Part shown: piece by piece, positions 33,926 to 42,872 of the stretch
Position numbering within the stretch: position 1 is the stretch's first letter
How the letters are laid out: every line of letters starts with the position of its first letter
Assembly: GCF_003966715.1 (NCBI RefSeq)
Contig: NZ_AP018907.1
Location: 3,026,001-3,090,000 of the forward strand
Origin: Blastochloris tepida
Lineage (GTDB): Bacteria > Pseudomonadota > Alphaproteobacteria > Rhizobiales > Xanthobacteraceae
Direction: 5' to 3'
Length of the DNA: 64,000 nt
Notes under the pieces: model-generated
Database searches by the model: none
What the model was told of the DNA's origin: nothing
Seen by the model: the letters and a program-made list of their open reading frames with translations, nothing else
Position numbers and translations under genes: made by a program

Positions 33926-35383
33926 TCACCACCCGACGCCGGGGGCCTGGGCTTGGCGCTGCTTCATCATGCGCTGCGAGATCTCCACCGCCTGACCGAA
34001 CGTGCCGAGGCCGCGCGCCTCCAGCATCACCAGCAGTTTCACCCACAGCTTGGCGGTGGCGATGGCGTCGCCGAGCGCTGTGTGGCGGCCCTCGACATTG
34101 ACGCCGAGCCGGTGGGCCATCGCCGACAGCGAATGGTCGGGCTGGTCGGGAAACACGTGGGCGGCGAGCAGCAGCGCGTCGAGCACCGGATTGTCGAAGG
34201 CGACGCCGGCCTCCTTCTCGCGCTTGGCCAGAAAGGCCATGTCGAAGGCGATGTTGTAGGCGACCAGCACCGCATCGCCGACGAAGGTCTTGAACGCCGG
34301 CAGCACCTCGTTCACCGGCGGCTGGCCGGCCACCATGTCCGCCGTGATGCCGTGAAACTTGATCGAGGCCTCGGGAATCGGCCGGCCGGGATCGATGAGC
34401 TGCGCATAGGTCTCGCCGGTCAGCAGCCGGCCATTGACCACCCGCACCGCGCCGATCGAGATCAGCTCGTCGCCGCCGTCGGGATTGAGGCCGGTGGTCT
34501 CGGTGTCGAACACCACGAACGGAATCTGGCGCAGCGGCGTCTCGGGCAGCGTGGTGCGCGCCGGCCTGAACAGGTCGAAATCGTAGAATTCCGGCCGCGG
34601 CGGGATCGGCTCGGGCGCGGCGGGCGCGGCCGCTCCCCCCTCCATGGTCTCGGTGAAGGTCAGCACATAGCCGGAGATCTCGCCATTGGGCTCGCGCACC
34701 AGGCCGAGCCGCGCCTTGAGCGAGACCTCGGACTCGACCATCGGCACCTCGCAGCGGCGGATGCGCAGCACCGGGTTGGCGTCGGAGGCCGAGCGGCGCA
34801 GCATCGCCACGGTCTTGCGGATCGGCTCCTCGGCGAGCACGCCGAACAGCGGCCGGTCGAGCCCGAGCCCGGCCGGCCGGTGCAGCAGCCGGCGCGCCGC
34901 CTGATTGTAGAGCAGGATGCGGTGGTCGAGATTGCACACCACCACGCCCTCGGCGAGATCGACCAGGATCGCCTCCAGCCGGCTCTTCTGCTCCTCGGCG
35001 CGCCGGGTGGCGAGCGCCACGGCCTCGCCGGTGGCCCGCCGCGCCGCTTCGAGCTGGCCGGTAAGACCTTCGATCAACTCCGGCAGCCGCCCCAGCGCAT
35101 GCCCGGCGGGCAGCTCCAGCGCCCGCGGCTGCGGGTCGCTCTGCAGCAGCCGCAGGTCGCGGGTCAGCGCCTCCAGCGGCTGGATCAGCCGGGCGTGCAG
35201 CAGCCACCAGCCGGCCAGCCCGGCCAGGATGCCGCCGCCGGCGACCAGCGAGACATAGAGCCCGGCCTGTGCCGGCGGCGCGCCCGCCGCCTGGGCCACG
35301 GCGAGGATGGCCGCCGCCGCCACCACGGCGCCAACCAGCCCGATGCCGCCGACCACGGCCAGGACGAGCGTGTGCGGCTGCAT
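33926..35383 (-). CDS. Membrane PAS-domain DnaQ-type 3'-5' exonuclease
   Basis: A 485-residue protein. Two membrane helices (about 8-32 and 42-62), a coiled segment (about 110-135) and a PAS-like domain (about 135-235, LVDLAEGVVVCNLDHRILLYN) precede a DnaQ exonuclease domain (about 285-450). The exonuclease core is intact: DTETTG near 290, NIAFDMAFL near 368 and HTALGDA near 430. It may be a signalling protein rather than a repair enzyme. Such proteins accompany DUF4212/VC_2705 symporters and DUF294 proteins; the symporter is at 13.8-16.1 kb here. GAGGAGAA site; divergent from 35495. Confidence 0.88.
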   Translation of the reverse strand: MQPHTLVLAVVGGIGLVGAVVAAAAILAVAQAAGAPPAQAGLYVSLVAGGGILAGLAGWWLLHARLIQPLEALTRDLRLLQSDPQPRALELPAGHALGRLPELIEGLTGQLEAARRATGEAVALATRRAEEQKSRLEAILVDLAEGVVVCNLDHRILLYNQAARRLLHRPAGLGLDRPLFGVLAEEPIRKTVAMLRRSASDANPVLRIRRCEVPMVESEVSLKARLGLVREPNGEISGYVLTFTETMEGGAAAPAAPEPIPPRPEFYDFDLFRPARTTLPETPLRQIPFVVFDTETTGLNPDGGDELISIGAVRVVNGRLLTGETYAQLIDPGRPIPEASIKFHGITADMVAGQPPVNEVLPAFKTFVGDAVLVAYNIAFDMAFLAKREKEAGVAFDNPVLDALLLAAHVFPDQPDHSLSAMAHRLGVNVEGRHTALGDAIATAKLWVKLLVMLEARGLGTFGQAVEISQRMMKQRQAQAPGVGW

Positions 35384-35494
35384 CCCGTTCTCCTCGATCG
35401 TTTCCGTGCGGAAGATTGGTTCGGCCGGGACAATCGTACAAGGTCGCATTGAGACGAGTCGACGGTGCCGGCATATTGTTGCAGGGGAAACGGC

Positions 35495-37624
35495 ATGCTC
35501 CAGACCAGCGCCACGCCGCTGATTGCGCTCGACGCGGTGGCCATCGACTGCGACGCCAGCGATGTCGAGCCGCGGCGCGCACGACTCTGCCGGATCGGCG
35601 CGGCGCGCATCCACGCCGGCCGGCTGGCCGACGACAGCCTCGACGAATCCCTGCCGGCCGCGGCGGACGACGGCGCCCTGCCCGACATGGCAGGCGTGGC
35701 CGGCCGGCTCGATGGATTCCTCGGCACGGCGGTGGTGATCGGCCACGAGGTCGGGTTCGACCTGGCGCTGCTGGGGCGCGAGTATGAGCGCGCGGGCCTC
35801 GCCCGCCAGCCGCCGCGGGTGCTGGACGTGCGGGCGCTGGCCGAGGTCGCCCGGCCCGACCTCGCCGGCTTCTCGCTCGACGTTCTGGCCGACTGGCTGG
35901 AGCTTGGCACGCCTCAGACCGCCACACCTCAGACCGCCACGCCTCAGCCCGCCACTTGGACGGCGCCGGAGCGGGCGCAGCTGATCGCCAGGATCTTCAT
36001 CGCCCTGGTGCCGCATCTGCGCGAGGGCGGCATCCGCACCCTGGCCGAGGCCGAGCAGGCCTGCCGCGGCCTGCTCGGGGCCCGCGAAAGCGGCCGGCGC
36101 ACCGTGGCGGAGGACGACGCAGCGGCCAGCCGCGTCGATGCCGAGCGCACCTTCGCCCAGCTCGACAGCTACCCCTACCGCCACCGTGTCGCCGAGGTGA
36201 TGTCGTCGCCGCCGCTGTTCACCGCCGCCGACACGCCGGTGGCGGCGGCGCTGAAGGAGATCATCGAGCGGCGCATCTCGTCGCTGTTCGTCGCGCCGCC
36301 CGGCGCCGCGCCGGAGGACGGCCCGTTCGACGCCGAGACCGTGGGCATCGTCACCGAGCGCGATCTCGCCCGGGCGCTGGCCGAACACGGGACGGCGGTG
36401 CTGGCCATCTCGGTCAGCGCGATCATGAGCGCGCCGCTCGCGGCGGTGCCGGCCGAGGCGTTCGTCTACCGCGCCATCGGCCGCATGGATCGTCTCAGGG
36501 TGCGCCACCTGGGCGTGGTCGACGAGATCGGCCAGGTTGTCGGCGCGCTCTCGGCGCGCGATCTTCTACGCATGCGCGCGCGCGATGCCGTCTCACTGGG
36601 CGACGAGATCGACGAGGCGCCGGACGTGCCGGCGCTGGCCAAGGCGTGGGCGAAGATCGCCTCGGTGGCGGCGAGCCTGCTCGCCGAGGGCGTCGGCGCC
36701 CGCGACATCGCCGCGGTGATCTCGCGCGAGCTCGGCGCGCTCACCCGCCGCGCCGCGGTGCTGGCCGAGCAGACGATGAAGGCGCGCGGCCGTGGCAAGC
36801 CGCCCTGCCGCTACGCCGTGCTGGTGCTGGGCTCGGCCGGGCGCGGCGAAAGCCTGCTGGCGATGGACCAGGACAACGCCATCCTGTTCGCCCACGGCGC
36901 GCCGGACGGGCCGGAGGACCGCTGGTTCGCCGAGCTCGGCAGCGAGCTCGCCGACATCCTGCACGCCGCCGGGGTGCCGCTGTGCAAGGGCGGGGTGATG
37001 GCCAAGATGCCGGCCTGGCGCGGCAGCCTGGAGACCTGGCGCGAACGGGTGCGCCACTGGATCACCCGCTCGAGGCCGGAGGACCTGCTCTCGGTCGACA
37101 TCTTCTTCGACCTGCGCTGCGTGCATGGCGATGCCCGCATGGCGCGCGACCTGTGGACCGAGGCCTTCGACGCCGCGCGCGGTCAGCTCGGCTTCGCCAA
37201 GCTCCTGGCCGAGGCCGGCGGCCACGCCCAGCCGGCGCTCGGCCTGTTCGGCGGCTTCAAGACCGAGGGCGGGCGCATCGACCTCAAGAAGACCGGGCTG
37301 TTCGCCATCGTCACCGCGGCGCGCTGCCTCGCCATACGCCATCATGTCGTCGAACGCTCGACCCCGGCGCGGCTGGCCGGGGTGCGGGCGCTCCGCATCG
37401 GCGGCGAGCGCGACCTCGACCAGCTCGCCGAGGCGCAGAGCGTGCTGCTCGAAGCCATCCTGCATCAGCAGATCGAGGACGTGCACTCCGGCCGCCGGCT
37501 CGGCAATGCGGTCGATCCCAACCGGCTCGATGCGGCGATGCGCGAGCGGCTGAAGGAGGCGCTGCGCGTCGTCGGCACCATCGACGATCTGGTCCGGACG
37601 CTGATGTTCGCCGCCGCGCGCTGA
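35495..37624 (+). CDS. CBS-domain DUF294 nucleotidyltransferase with degenerate exonuclease-like N terminus
   Basis: A 709-residue cytoplasmic protein. The N-terminal 140 residues look like a DnaQ fold with changed catalytic residues (DCD where DxE is expected, GHEVGFD for GHNxxFD). A TPQTA-repeat linker (about 137-150) leads to a pair of CBS domains (about 225-365; RHRVAEVMSSPP, then MDRLRVRHLGVVD). The DUF294 nucleotidyltransferase has GSAGRGESLLAMDQDNA near 446-462, and a DUF294 C-terminal domain fills 560-705. Family members are thought to regulate or sense nucleotides and are linked with acetate-type symporters. Divergent from the PAS exonuclease over 111 bp. Confidence 0.85.
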   Translation: MLQTSATPLIALDAVAIDCDASDVEPRRARLCRIGAARIHAGRLADDSLDESLPAAADDGALPDMAGVAGRLDGFLGTAVVIGHEVGFDLALLGREYERAGLARQPPRVLDVRALAEVARPDLAGFSLDVLADWLELGTPQTATPQTATPQPATWTAPERAQLIARIFIALVPHLREGGIRTLAEAEQACRGLLGARESGRRTVAEDDAAASRVDAERTFAQLDSYPYRHRVAEVMSSPPLFTAADTPVAAALKEIIERRISSLFVAPPGAAPEDGPFDAETVGIVTERDLARALAEHGTAVLAISVSAIMSAPLAAVPAEAFVYRAIGRMDRLRVRHLGVVDEIGQVVGALSARDLLRMRARDAVSLGDEIDEAPDVPALAKAWAKIASVAASLLAEGVGARDIAAVISRELGALTRRAAVLAEQTMKARGRGKPPCRYAVLVLGSAGRGESLLAMDQDNAILFAHGAPDGPEDRWFAELGSELADILHAAGVPLCKGGVMAKMPAWRGSLETWRERVRHWITRSRPEDLLSVDIFFDLRCVHGDARMARDLWTEAFDAARGQLGFAKLLAEAGGHAQPALGLFGGFKTEGGRIDLKKTGLFAIVTAARCLAIRHHVVERSTPARLAGVRALRIGGERDLDQLAEAQSVLLEAILHQQIEDVHSGRRLGNAVDPNRLDAAMRERLKEALRVVGTIDDLVRTLMFAAAR

Positions 37625-37628
37625 GAGT

Positions 37629-37669
37629 TTGTCTCCGGGGATCACGAAGGATCGCCCGGAGACCGCATC
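37629..37669. repeat. GGTTTCCGG-family palindrome, diverged
   Basis: TTGTCTCCGGGGATCACGAA followed by GGATCGCCCGGAGACCGCAT, a variant with GTCTCC in place of GTTTCC and compensating changes in the other arm (GGAGAC). It ends at the stop codon of the converging SLAC1-family gene. The paired change argues that the stem itself is kept. Confidence 0.6.
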
Positions 37670-38699
37670 ACTCCGGCACGCAGATTTTGCCCTGCGCCTG
37701 CGCCACCAACGTGCGCACCAGCAGGACGACAATCAGCACCAGGAGGAACACCCAGAGGCCGAGCCCGGCATAAACGACGCCGGGGATGCCGGCCTTGGCG
37801 CCATAGGTGAGCGTGGCGATGGTCAGCCCCGCCGAGGGGAAGGACAGCGCCCAGAACGGCACGCCGAACGGCGCCTTGACGATGCGGCCGGCGGCGGCGA
37901 ACACCAGCAGGGCAAACGCGATGGTGGCGCCGTACAGCACCTGCGCCGCCGCATCCAGCCCGCCGGCAAGCTTGACATAGGCGATGAAGGCCACGGCCGG
38001 CGGCGCGATCAGGATCGCCAGCGTCGGCACCAGCTTGGGCGGCAGCGGCGCTTCGAACACGAAGCGGTGGATGACCATCGGCAGCAGCACCAGCCAGAAC
38101 ATGATGCCGGTGCCGAAGAACAGCCACGACACCGACAGATAGCCGAGTTCGACGCCGGCGATCGGCATCACCACATTGCCGACCGCCGGAATGAACCAGG
38201 CCGGATTGAGCGTGGCGACCGGAATGGTGCGCGGCCCCATCCAGTGCGACACCACGCCGACGAAGCCGACGGCGTGGCCGATGGCGGCGATGATCCACAC
38301 CACCCGCGCCACGCCCGGCGCATGGGGCAGCAGCATGGTCGCCACCAGCGCCAGCGCGATGCTGGCGGCGGGGAAGAAGTTGATGCGCACATGGTGGTGC
38401 CATTCGCCGACCACCGCGCGCGGATAGCGCAGAAGCTTGATGAGATAGGCGAGGAAGATGAAGCTGCCCACCGCCAGCGTGACGCCGGCCGCCGCCAGCG
38501 CGATCCATTGCGCGGCGGCAGCGAGGCTGCCGTCCAGCACGCGCGCCGCCGCCTGACTCGCCAGCGTGGTGCCGGCAAGTCCCATCACCATGCCGAACAG
38601 CCCCACCGGCATGTGCGCCAGCGCACCCTCCTCGTGCGCCGGCGGCGCGTGGCGTGGCGCCGGCCCCTCGAATGCTTCGACCGCCTGCAGTTGCGACAT
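37668..38699 (-). CDS. SLAC1/TDT family anion transporter (TehA-like)
   Basis: A 343-residue inner-membrane protein with about ten helices, matching the tellurite-resistance/dicarboxylate transporter (TDT) and SLAC1 anion-channel family. Landmarks are LAHMPVGLFGMVMGLAGTTLA near 28-48, VGEWHHHVRINFFPAASIAL near 100 and HWMGPRTIPVATLNPAWFIPAVGNVV near 160-185. Substrate unknown (anions, C4-dicarboxylates or sulfite-like ions). The ATG at 38699 follows GGAGCGGG; an upstream ATG at 38717 lacks a site. The gene at 39067 facing away is a SqrR/BigR-like repressor, suggesting sulfur-dependent control. Confidence 0.87.
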   Translation of the reverse strand: MSQLQAVEAFEGPAPRHAPPAHEEGALAHMPVGLFGMVMGLAGTTLASQAAARVLDGSLAAAAQWIALAAAGVTLAVGSFIFLAYLIKLLRYPRAVVGEWHHHVRINFFPAASIALALVATMLLPHAPGVARVVWIIAAIGHAVGFVGVVSHWMGPRTIPVATLNPAWFIPAVGNVVMPIAGVELGYLSVSWLFFGTGIMFWLVLLPMVIHRFVFEAPLPPKLVPTLAILIAPPAVAFIAYVKLAGGLDAAAQVLYGATIAFALLVFAAAGRIVKAPFGVPFWALSFPSAGLTIATLTYGAKAGIPGVVYAGLGLWVFLLVLIVVLLVRTLVAQAQGKICVPE

Positions 38700-38723
38700 G
38701 ACCCGCTCCAGCTTCATGAAATG

Positions 38724-38880
38724 ATACGGTTTCCGGGTGATCCCTTCGGGATGCCGGAAACGGTCCCGCCGAAAAATCCTTGATCGGATGAGGATTTTTC
38801 GGCGAACAGCATGCGGTTCTCCGGCCCTGCAGGCCGGAAACCGCATGCTACGGTTTCCGGGTGATTCCTTCGGGGCTCCG
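38724..38880. repeat. Composite cluster of GGTTTCCGG-family palindromes
   Basis: Four modules in a row: ATACGGTTTCCGG...CCGGAAACGG (38724-38763), a GCCGAAAAATCC/GGATTTTTCGGC hairpin (about 38769-38804), GCATGCGGTTCTCCGG...CCGGAAACCGCATGC (about 38809-38848), and a half copy TACGGTTTCCGGGTGATTCC (38849-38880). The first two modules recur in the same association at 12417-12550. Confidence 0.75.
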
Positions 38881-39001
38881 CACGCCGTCGGAGACATCCC
38901 CGCCTGCAATGTCTCTCGCAGGTTCGCCGGGTGGCGTCGGTGATCTTGTCACCGACCGCCCACGCGGGCGCTCCGGTCATGGATCGGTATTTGTTGCGTC
39001 T

Positions 39002-39017
39002 ATTCACATGTGTAAAT
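39002..39017 (+). promoter_or_regulatory. Candidate ArsR-type operator
   Basis: ATTCACATGTGTAAAT is an imperfect palindrome (6 of 8 positions per arm, perfect CACATGTG centre). It sits in an AT-rich stretch 50 bp before the ArsR-family start, in the region shared with the divergent SLAC1-type gene. AT-rich dyads of this kind are typical operators of BigR/SqrR repressors. Confidence 0.5.
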
Positions 39018-39066
39018 GTGTATTGATGTTGGGCGTCAGCGTGCCGCGCTCTGCGAAGGGGGTGTG

Positions 39067-39429
39067 ATGACCGGCCCGGTTCCTTTCCGCAGCGACACGG
39101 GCGCAAGCGAGGCGACCCTCGACGTCGCCGAGCTGTTGCGGCACGCGCGCGACGCCAGCGAGTTCCTCAAGGCGCTGGCCCATGAATCGCGGCTGGTGAT
39201 CCTGTGCCTTCTGGTCGACGGCGAGAAATCGGTGATGGAGCTGGCGGAGCTTCTGGGCGAGCGCCAGCCGGCGGTGTCGCAGCAGTTGGCGCGGCTCAAG
39301 GGCGAGCATCTGGTGCGCGCCCGGCGCGACGGCAAGCACATCTATTATTCGCTGGCACGCGACGAGGTGCGCGCGATGATCGTCGCCCTGCACGCGGCGT
39401 TCTGCGCGCCGTCCTGCCGCGGAACGTGA
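39067..39429 (+). CDS. ArsR family repressor, SqrR/BigR-like (persulfide-responsive type)
   Basis: A 120-residue winged-helix repressor: FLKALAHESRLVILCLLVDGEKSVMELAELLGERQPAVSQQLARLK, then a wing (RRDGKHIYYSLA). Two cysteines, Cys47 in the second helix and Cys113 in the last helix (AAFCAPSC), are 66 residues apart. That is the same spacing as the sensing pair Cys41/Cys107 of SqrR from Rhodobacter capsulatus. This supports sensing of reactive sulfur by a disulfide or polysulfide bridge instead of metal binding. AAGGGGG site before the ATG at 39067. Probably controls itself and the divergent SLAC1-type gene. Confidence 0.88.
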   Translation: MTGPVPFRSDTGASEATLDVAELLRHARDASEFLKALAHESRLVILCLLVDGEKSVMELAELLGERQPAVSQQLARLKGEHLVRARRDGKHIYYSLARDEVRAMIVALHAAFCAPSCRGT

Positions 39430-39649
39430 ACGCACAGGCACGTGAATCTCCAGCGCGCGAACGCATCCCTGCCGCGCGTCTGCGGGCGTTCAGAACCGGC
39501 GGCCTGCGTGATTTGCTGGCCGTTTCCGCTCCGGTGAGTCGGACCGGCTCCGAGTCGCCGCCAAGTTCCTTGGCCATTTGTCCCCAGCCTGAGCGCCGCG
39601 CGTTCCGTTGCGATATGCCTGCCTCACCTCCTGCTCCGACCCCGCGGCC

Positions 39650-40564
39650 ATGACGCTTCCCCTGAAGGGCATGCTGCTCAAGCTGCTGGCGGTGTTCTGT
39701 TTCACCGGCCTGTCGGGACTCGTGCGCCACATCGGCACGGCGGTGCCGGCCGGCGAGGTGGTGTGCTTCCGCGCCTTCTTCACCATCGTGCCGCTCCTGG
39801 CGTGGCTCGCCTATGAAGGCGAGTTGAAGACCGCACTGCGCACGCAGCATCCGCTTGGCCACTTCTTCCGCGGGCTCACCGGCATCTGCGCCATGTTCTT
39901 CATGTTCACCGGCCTCGCGCTGCTGCCGCTGGCCGAGGCCACGGCCATCAGCTTCGCGATGCCGCTGATCTCGGTGGCGTTCGCCGCGCTGTTCCTGAAG
40001 GAGAAGGTGCGGCTGTTCCGCTGGAGCGCGGTGGCGGTGGGGCTCGCGGGCGTGCTGATCATCCTGTGGCCGCGCTTCGGCGGAGGCGACCTCACCAGCA
40101 CGGCGGCGATCGGCGCGCTGGCCTCGCTGATCGGCGCGGTGCTGTCGGCGGGCGCGGTGGTGCAGATCCGGCGGCTGACCTACACCGAGACCACCGGCGC
40201 CATCGTGTTCTATTTCGCCCTCTATTCGACGCTAATGGCGCTGGCGACCGCGCCGTTCGGCTGGGTGGTGCCCGACATCGAGACCACCGCCGCCCTGATC
40301 GCCACCGGCCTGCTCGGCGGGGTGGCGCAGATCCTGATGACGCAGAGCTACCGCTACGCCGACGCCTCGCTGCTCGCGCCGTTCGACTACACGGCGATCA
40401 TCTGGGCGACGGCGCTGGGCTGGGTGGCGTTTCGCGAGGTGCCGGGGCCGATGGTGCTGGTGGGCGCAGCCATCGTCGTCGGTGCCGGGCTCGCGGTGAT
40501 CTGGCGCGAACGCCGGCTCGGCCTCAAGCGCAGCCGCGAACGTCAGGCGGCGACGCCGGAATGA
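39650..40564 (+). CDS. DMT superfamily transporter (two EamA domains)
   Basis: A 304-residue inner-membrane protein with ten helices in two EamA repeats (about 5-135 and 150-285), typical of drug/metabolite exporters. Marks include CFRAFFTIVPLLAWL near 40 and MTQSYRYADASLLAPFDYTAIIWA near 230-255. Substrate unknown. The ATG at 39650 (MTLPLKGMLLKLLA) gives a short cytoplasmic N terminus; an upstream ATG at 39608 would add 14 residues without a better ribosome site. Confidence 0.9.
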   Translation: MTLPLKGMLLKLLAVFCFTGLSGLVRHIGTAVPAGEVVCFRAFFTIVPLLAWLAYEGELKTALRTQHPLGHFFRGLTGICAMFFMFTGLALLPLAEATAISFAMPLISVAFAALFLKEKVRLFRWSAVAVGLAGVLIILWPRFGGGDLTSTAAIGALASLIGAVLSAGAVVQIRRLTYTETTGAIVFYFALYSTLMALATAPFGWVVPDIETTAALIATGLLGGVAQILMTQSYRYADASLLAPFDYTAIIWATALGWVAFREVPGPMVLVGAAIVVGAGLAVIWRERRLGLKRSRERQAATPE

Positions 40565-40609
40565 TGCGAACGGCCATACAGCTCCCGGCCTGATCGGCCG
40601 GAAATCGTC

Positions 40610-41815
40610 TCACCCATGCTCGCGCTCGGCGAGGCGGTCGGTCCGCGTCATCACCCACAGCACGGCCGCCGCGACGCCGGCGGCGGCGATGGTGGCGGCC
40701 ATCGGCAGCGGCGTCGACCCCAGTGAATGGCCGACCCACACGCCGACGCCGGCCGCGAACGTCATCTGGCAGAAGCCGACCAGCGAGGACGCCGCCCCCG
40801 CCCGGTCGGGAAACGGGATCAGCGCGCCGGCCACAGCGCTGGGGAAAGCAAGCCCGAACCCCAGCATGTAGACCACCATGGCGGCCACCAGCAGCGCCGG
40901 CTCGGCCGCGCCCACGGCCGCAACGCCCAGCATGGCGAGCCCACCCGTGGCGCTGGCGGCCGTGCCGAGCCCGACCGTGATGTCGATGCCGACCCGCGGA
41001 TTGAGCCGCGTCGCCAACACCGTGCCGACAATGTAGCCGATGACGCCGATCGAGAACGCCACGCCGAAAGCGAACTGGGAGAAGCCGTAGAGGCCCTGCA
41101 GCACGAAGGACGAGCCCGAGATCCAGGCGAACATGCCGGCAAAGGTCGCCACCAGGATGCCGAGATAGCCGCGGAAGCCGCCATTGCGCAGGATGCCGCC
41201 GAAGATGCGCAGGATGACGAGCGGCGAGGGCACGTCCGGCGCCCGGCGCGCCAGCGTCTCGGGCAGGCCGGCCAGCACCCAGGCGCTGGCGGCCAAGCCA
41301 TAGGCCAGCATGAAGCCGAAATTGGCGCGCCAGCCGAAAAATGTCTCCAGCGCTCCGCCCAGCACCGGCGCCACCGCCGGCACGAAGCCCATGATCGCCC
41401 CCATGCGGGCGAGCTCCAGGCCGGCGCGGTGGCCGGCATAGAAGTCGCGCACGATGGCGCGGCCGATCACCATTGGCGCGCAGGCGCCGATCGCCTGCAC
41501 GAAGCGGCCGACGATCAGCAGCTCGATCGAGGTGGCCATGGCGCAGGCGGCGCTGGCCGCGACATAGATCGCCAGCCCCGCCAGCAGCACCGGCTTGCGG
41601 CCATAGCGGTCCGACAGCGGGCCATAGACGATCTGGCCGAGCGCGAAACCGACCATGAACAGCGACAGTGTGAGCTGCACCTCGGCGGCCGAGGTCTCCA
41701 GCGCCCCGGCGATCGACGGTAGCGACGGCAGATAAATATCGGTCGATAGCGCCGCCAGCGAGGTCAGAAGCGCGAGCAGCACGGTCGAGGCGACCGTGTC
41801 GGGGCGGATCGGCAT
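40610..41815 (-). CDS. MFS transporter, Bcr/CflA family
   Basis: A 401-residue major-facilitator exporter with 12 helices. TDIYLPSLPSIA near residue 23, the motif-A loop GPLSDRYGRKPVLLAG near 65-80 and GRAIVRDFY near 120 identify the Bcr/CflA drug-efflux subfamily (bicyclomycin, chloramphenicol or sulfonamide efflux in relatives). It probably exports small toxic compounds in exchange for protons. The ATG at 41815 lies just before the first helix. Single-gene unit, converging on the DMT gene. Confidence 0.92.
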   Translation of the reverse strand: MPIRPDTVASTVLLALLTSLAALSTDIYLPSLPSIAGALETSAAEVQLTLSLFMVGFALGQIVYGPLSDRYGRKPVLLAGLAIYVAASAACAMATSIELLIVGRFVQAIGACAPMVIGRAIVRDFYAGHRAGLELARMGAIMGFVPAVAPVLGGALETFFGWRANFGFMLAYGLAASAWVLAGLPETLARRAPDVPSPLVILRIFGGILRNGGFRGYLGILVATFAGMFAWISGSSFVLQGLYGFSQFAFGVAFSIGVIGYIVGTVLATRLNPRVGIDITVGLGTAASATGGLAMLGVAAVGAAEPALLVAAMVVYMLGFGLAFPSAVAGALIPFPDRAGAASSLVGFCQMTFAAGVGVWVGHSLGSTPLPMAATIAAAGVAAAVLWVMTRTDRLAEREHG

Positions 41816-41907
41816 GGCTGGCTCCGGTGGGGGCGGCGGACCCGCCCTCCTATCCGGCGCAGACGGGACTGTCGAGCGGCGGCGGGGTTTGCCGCACAAT
41901 CACCGTC

Positions 41908-41952
41908 CGTCGTCCCGGGCACGGACCGAAGGCCAACGATCCGGGACGACGA
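41908..41952. repeat. CCCGGGACGAC-type intergenic palindrome
   Basis: CGTCGTCCCGGG at the left and CCGGGACGACGA at the right flank a spacer with GGACCGAAGGCC. It lies in the gap between the MFS gene and the alpha/beta hydrolase gene. Confidence 0.65.
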
Positions 41953-41965
41953 GGCTGGGAGTCGT

Positions 41966-42736
41966 TCAGCCGCTCACATCGCCGATGGCGCGGACGATCA
42001 GCTCCAGATCCTCGGGGCGCGACAGGCGGTGGTCGCCATCCTTGATCAGGGTCAAGGTGGCGTCGTCCTGGGCGAGGCGCTCGACCAGCCGCATCGTGTG
42101 CTGCCAGGGCACGTCGGGATCGGCCATGCCCTGGAGGATGCGCACCGGGCAGCCGGTGCGCACCACGTCGCCGAGGATCAGATTGGCGCGGCCGTCCTCG
42201 ATCAGCCCGCGGGTAATCGTGTAGGGCTTCTCGCCATAGTCGGTGGGCGCCTGCCACACGCCCGTCTCCAGCACCGCGCGCTGACCCTCGGGCGGCAGGC
42301 GCGGCCACATCAGCGCCTCGGTGAAGTCGGCGGCCGGAGCGATCAGCACCAGCCCCTTCAGCCGGCCCGGGGTGGCGAGCAGCGCGCGGGCGAGCAGCAG
42401 CGCGATCCAGCCGCCCATCGACGAGCCGACCACCACGGTCTCGCCGGGGCAGCAGGCGTCGAAGACGGCGCGCGCCTCCTCGGCCCAGCGCGAGATGGTG
42501 CCGTCCTCGAACCGGCCTTCGGATTCGCCGTGGCCGGAATAGTCGAACCGCACATAGGCACGGCCGGCACCGGCCGCCCAGCCGGCGAGATGGCTGGCCT
42601 TGGTGCCGGCCATCTCCGACATGAAGCCGCCGCACCACAGCACCGCAGGCCCGCGCCCCGGCAGGCTGCGCACCGCGATGGTGCGCGCCGCTGCACCGCT
42701 GCCGACAGCAAGCAATTGCAGATGTTCGCCGTCCAT
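41966..42736 (-). CDS. Alpha/beta hydrolase
   Basis: A 256-residue soluble alpha/beta hydrolase. The nucleophile elbow is VVGSSMGGW near residue 105, the acid lies in LQGMADPDVP near 205 and the His in DGDHRLSRPEDL near 235; WCGGFMSEM near 38 would supply the oxyanion hole. The pattern resembles ABHD10 (palmitoyl-protein thioesterase-like) and other carboxylesterases. Substrate unknown. I use the ATG at 42736 (MDGEHLQL), preceded by GGGATG; an upstream ATG at 42766 is possible. Confidence 0.87.
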   Translation of the reverse strand: MDGEHLQLLAVGSGAAARTIAVRSLPGRGPAVLWCGGFMSEMAGTKASHLAGWAAGAGRAYVRFDYSGHGESEGRFEDGTISRWAEEARAVFDACCPGETVVVGSSMGGWIALLLARALLATPGRLKGLVLIAPAADFTEALMWPRLPPEGQRAVLETGVWQAPTDYGEKPYTITRGLIEDGRANLILGDVVRTGCPVRILQGMADPDVPWQHTMRLVERLAQDDATLTLIKDGDHRLSRPEDLELIVRAIGDVSG

Positions 42737-42772
42737 GTCACATCCCACTACGTCGTCACATCCCACCGTGTC

Positions 42773-42812
42773 GTACGGTTTCCGGTTGATCCCTCAGGGA
42801 TACCGGAAACGA
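42773..42812. repeat. GGTTTCCGG-family palindrome
   Basis: GTACGGTTTCCGGTTGATCC then CTCAGGGATACCGGAAACG, between the divergent hydrolase and glycosyltransferase genes. Just before it, two short direct repeats CACATCCCAC occur at about 42739 and 42758. Confidence 0.7.
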
Positions 42813-42872
42813 TCACCGCCAAACGCCGCCGGCATGCCCGAGGAGGGGCACGGCCGCAAGAGGCTCAGGTTC

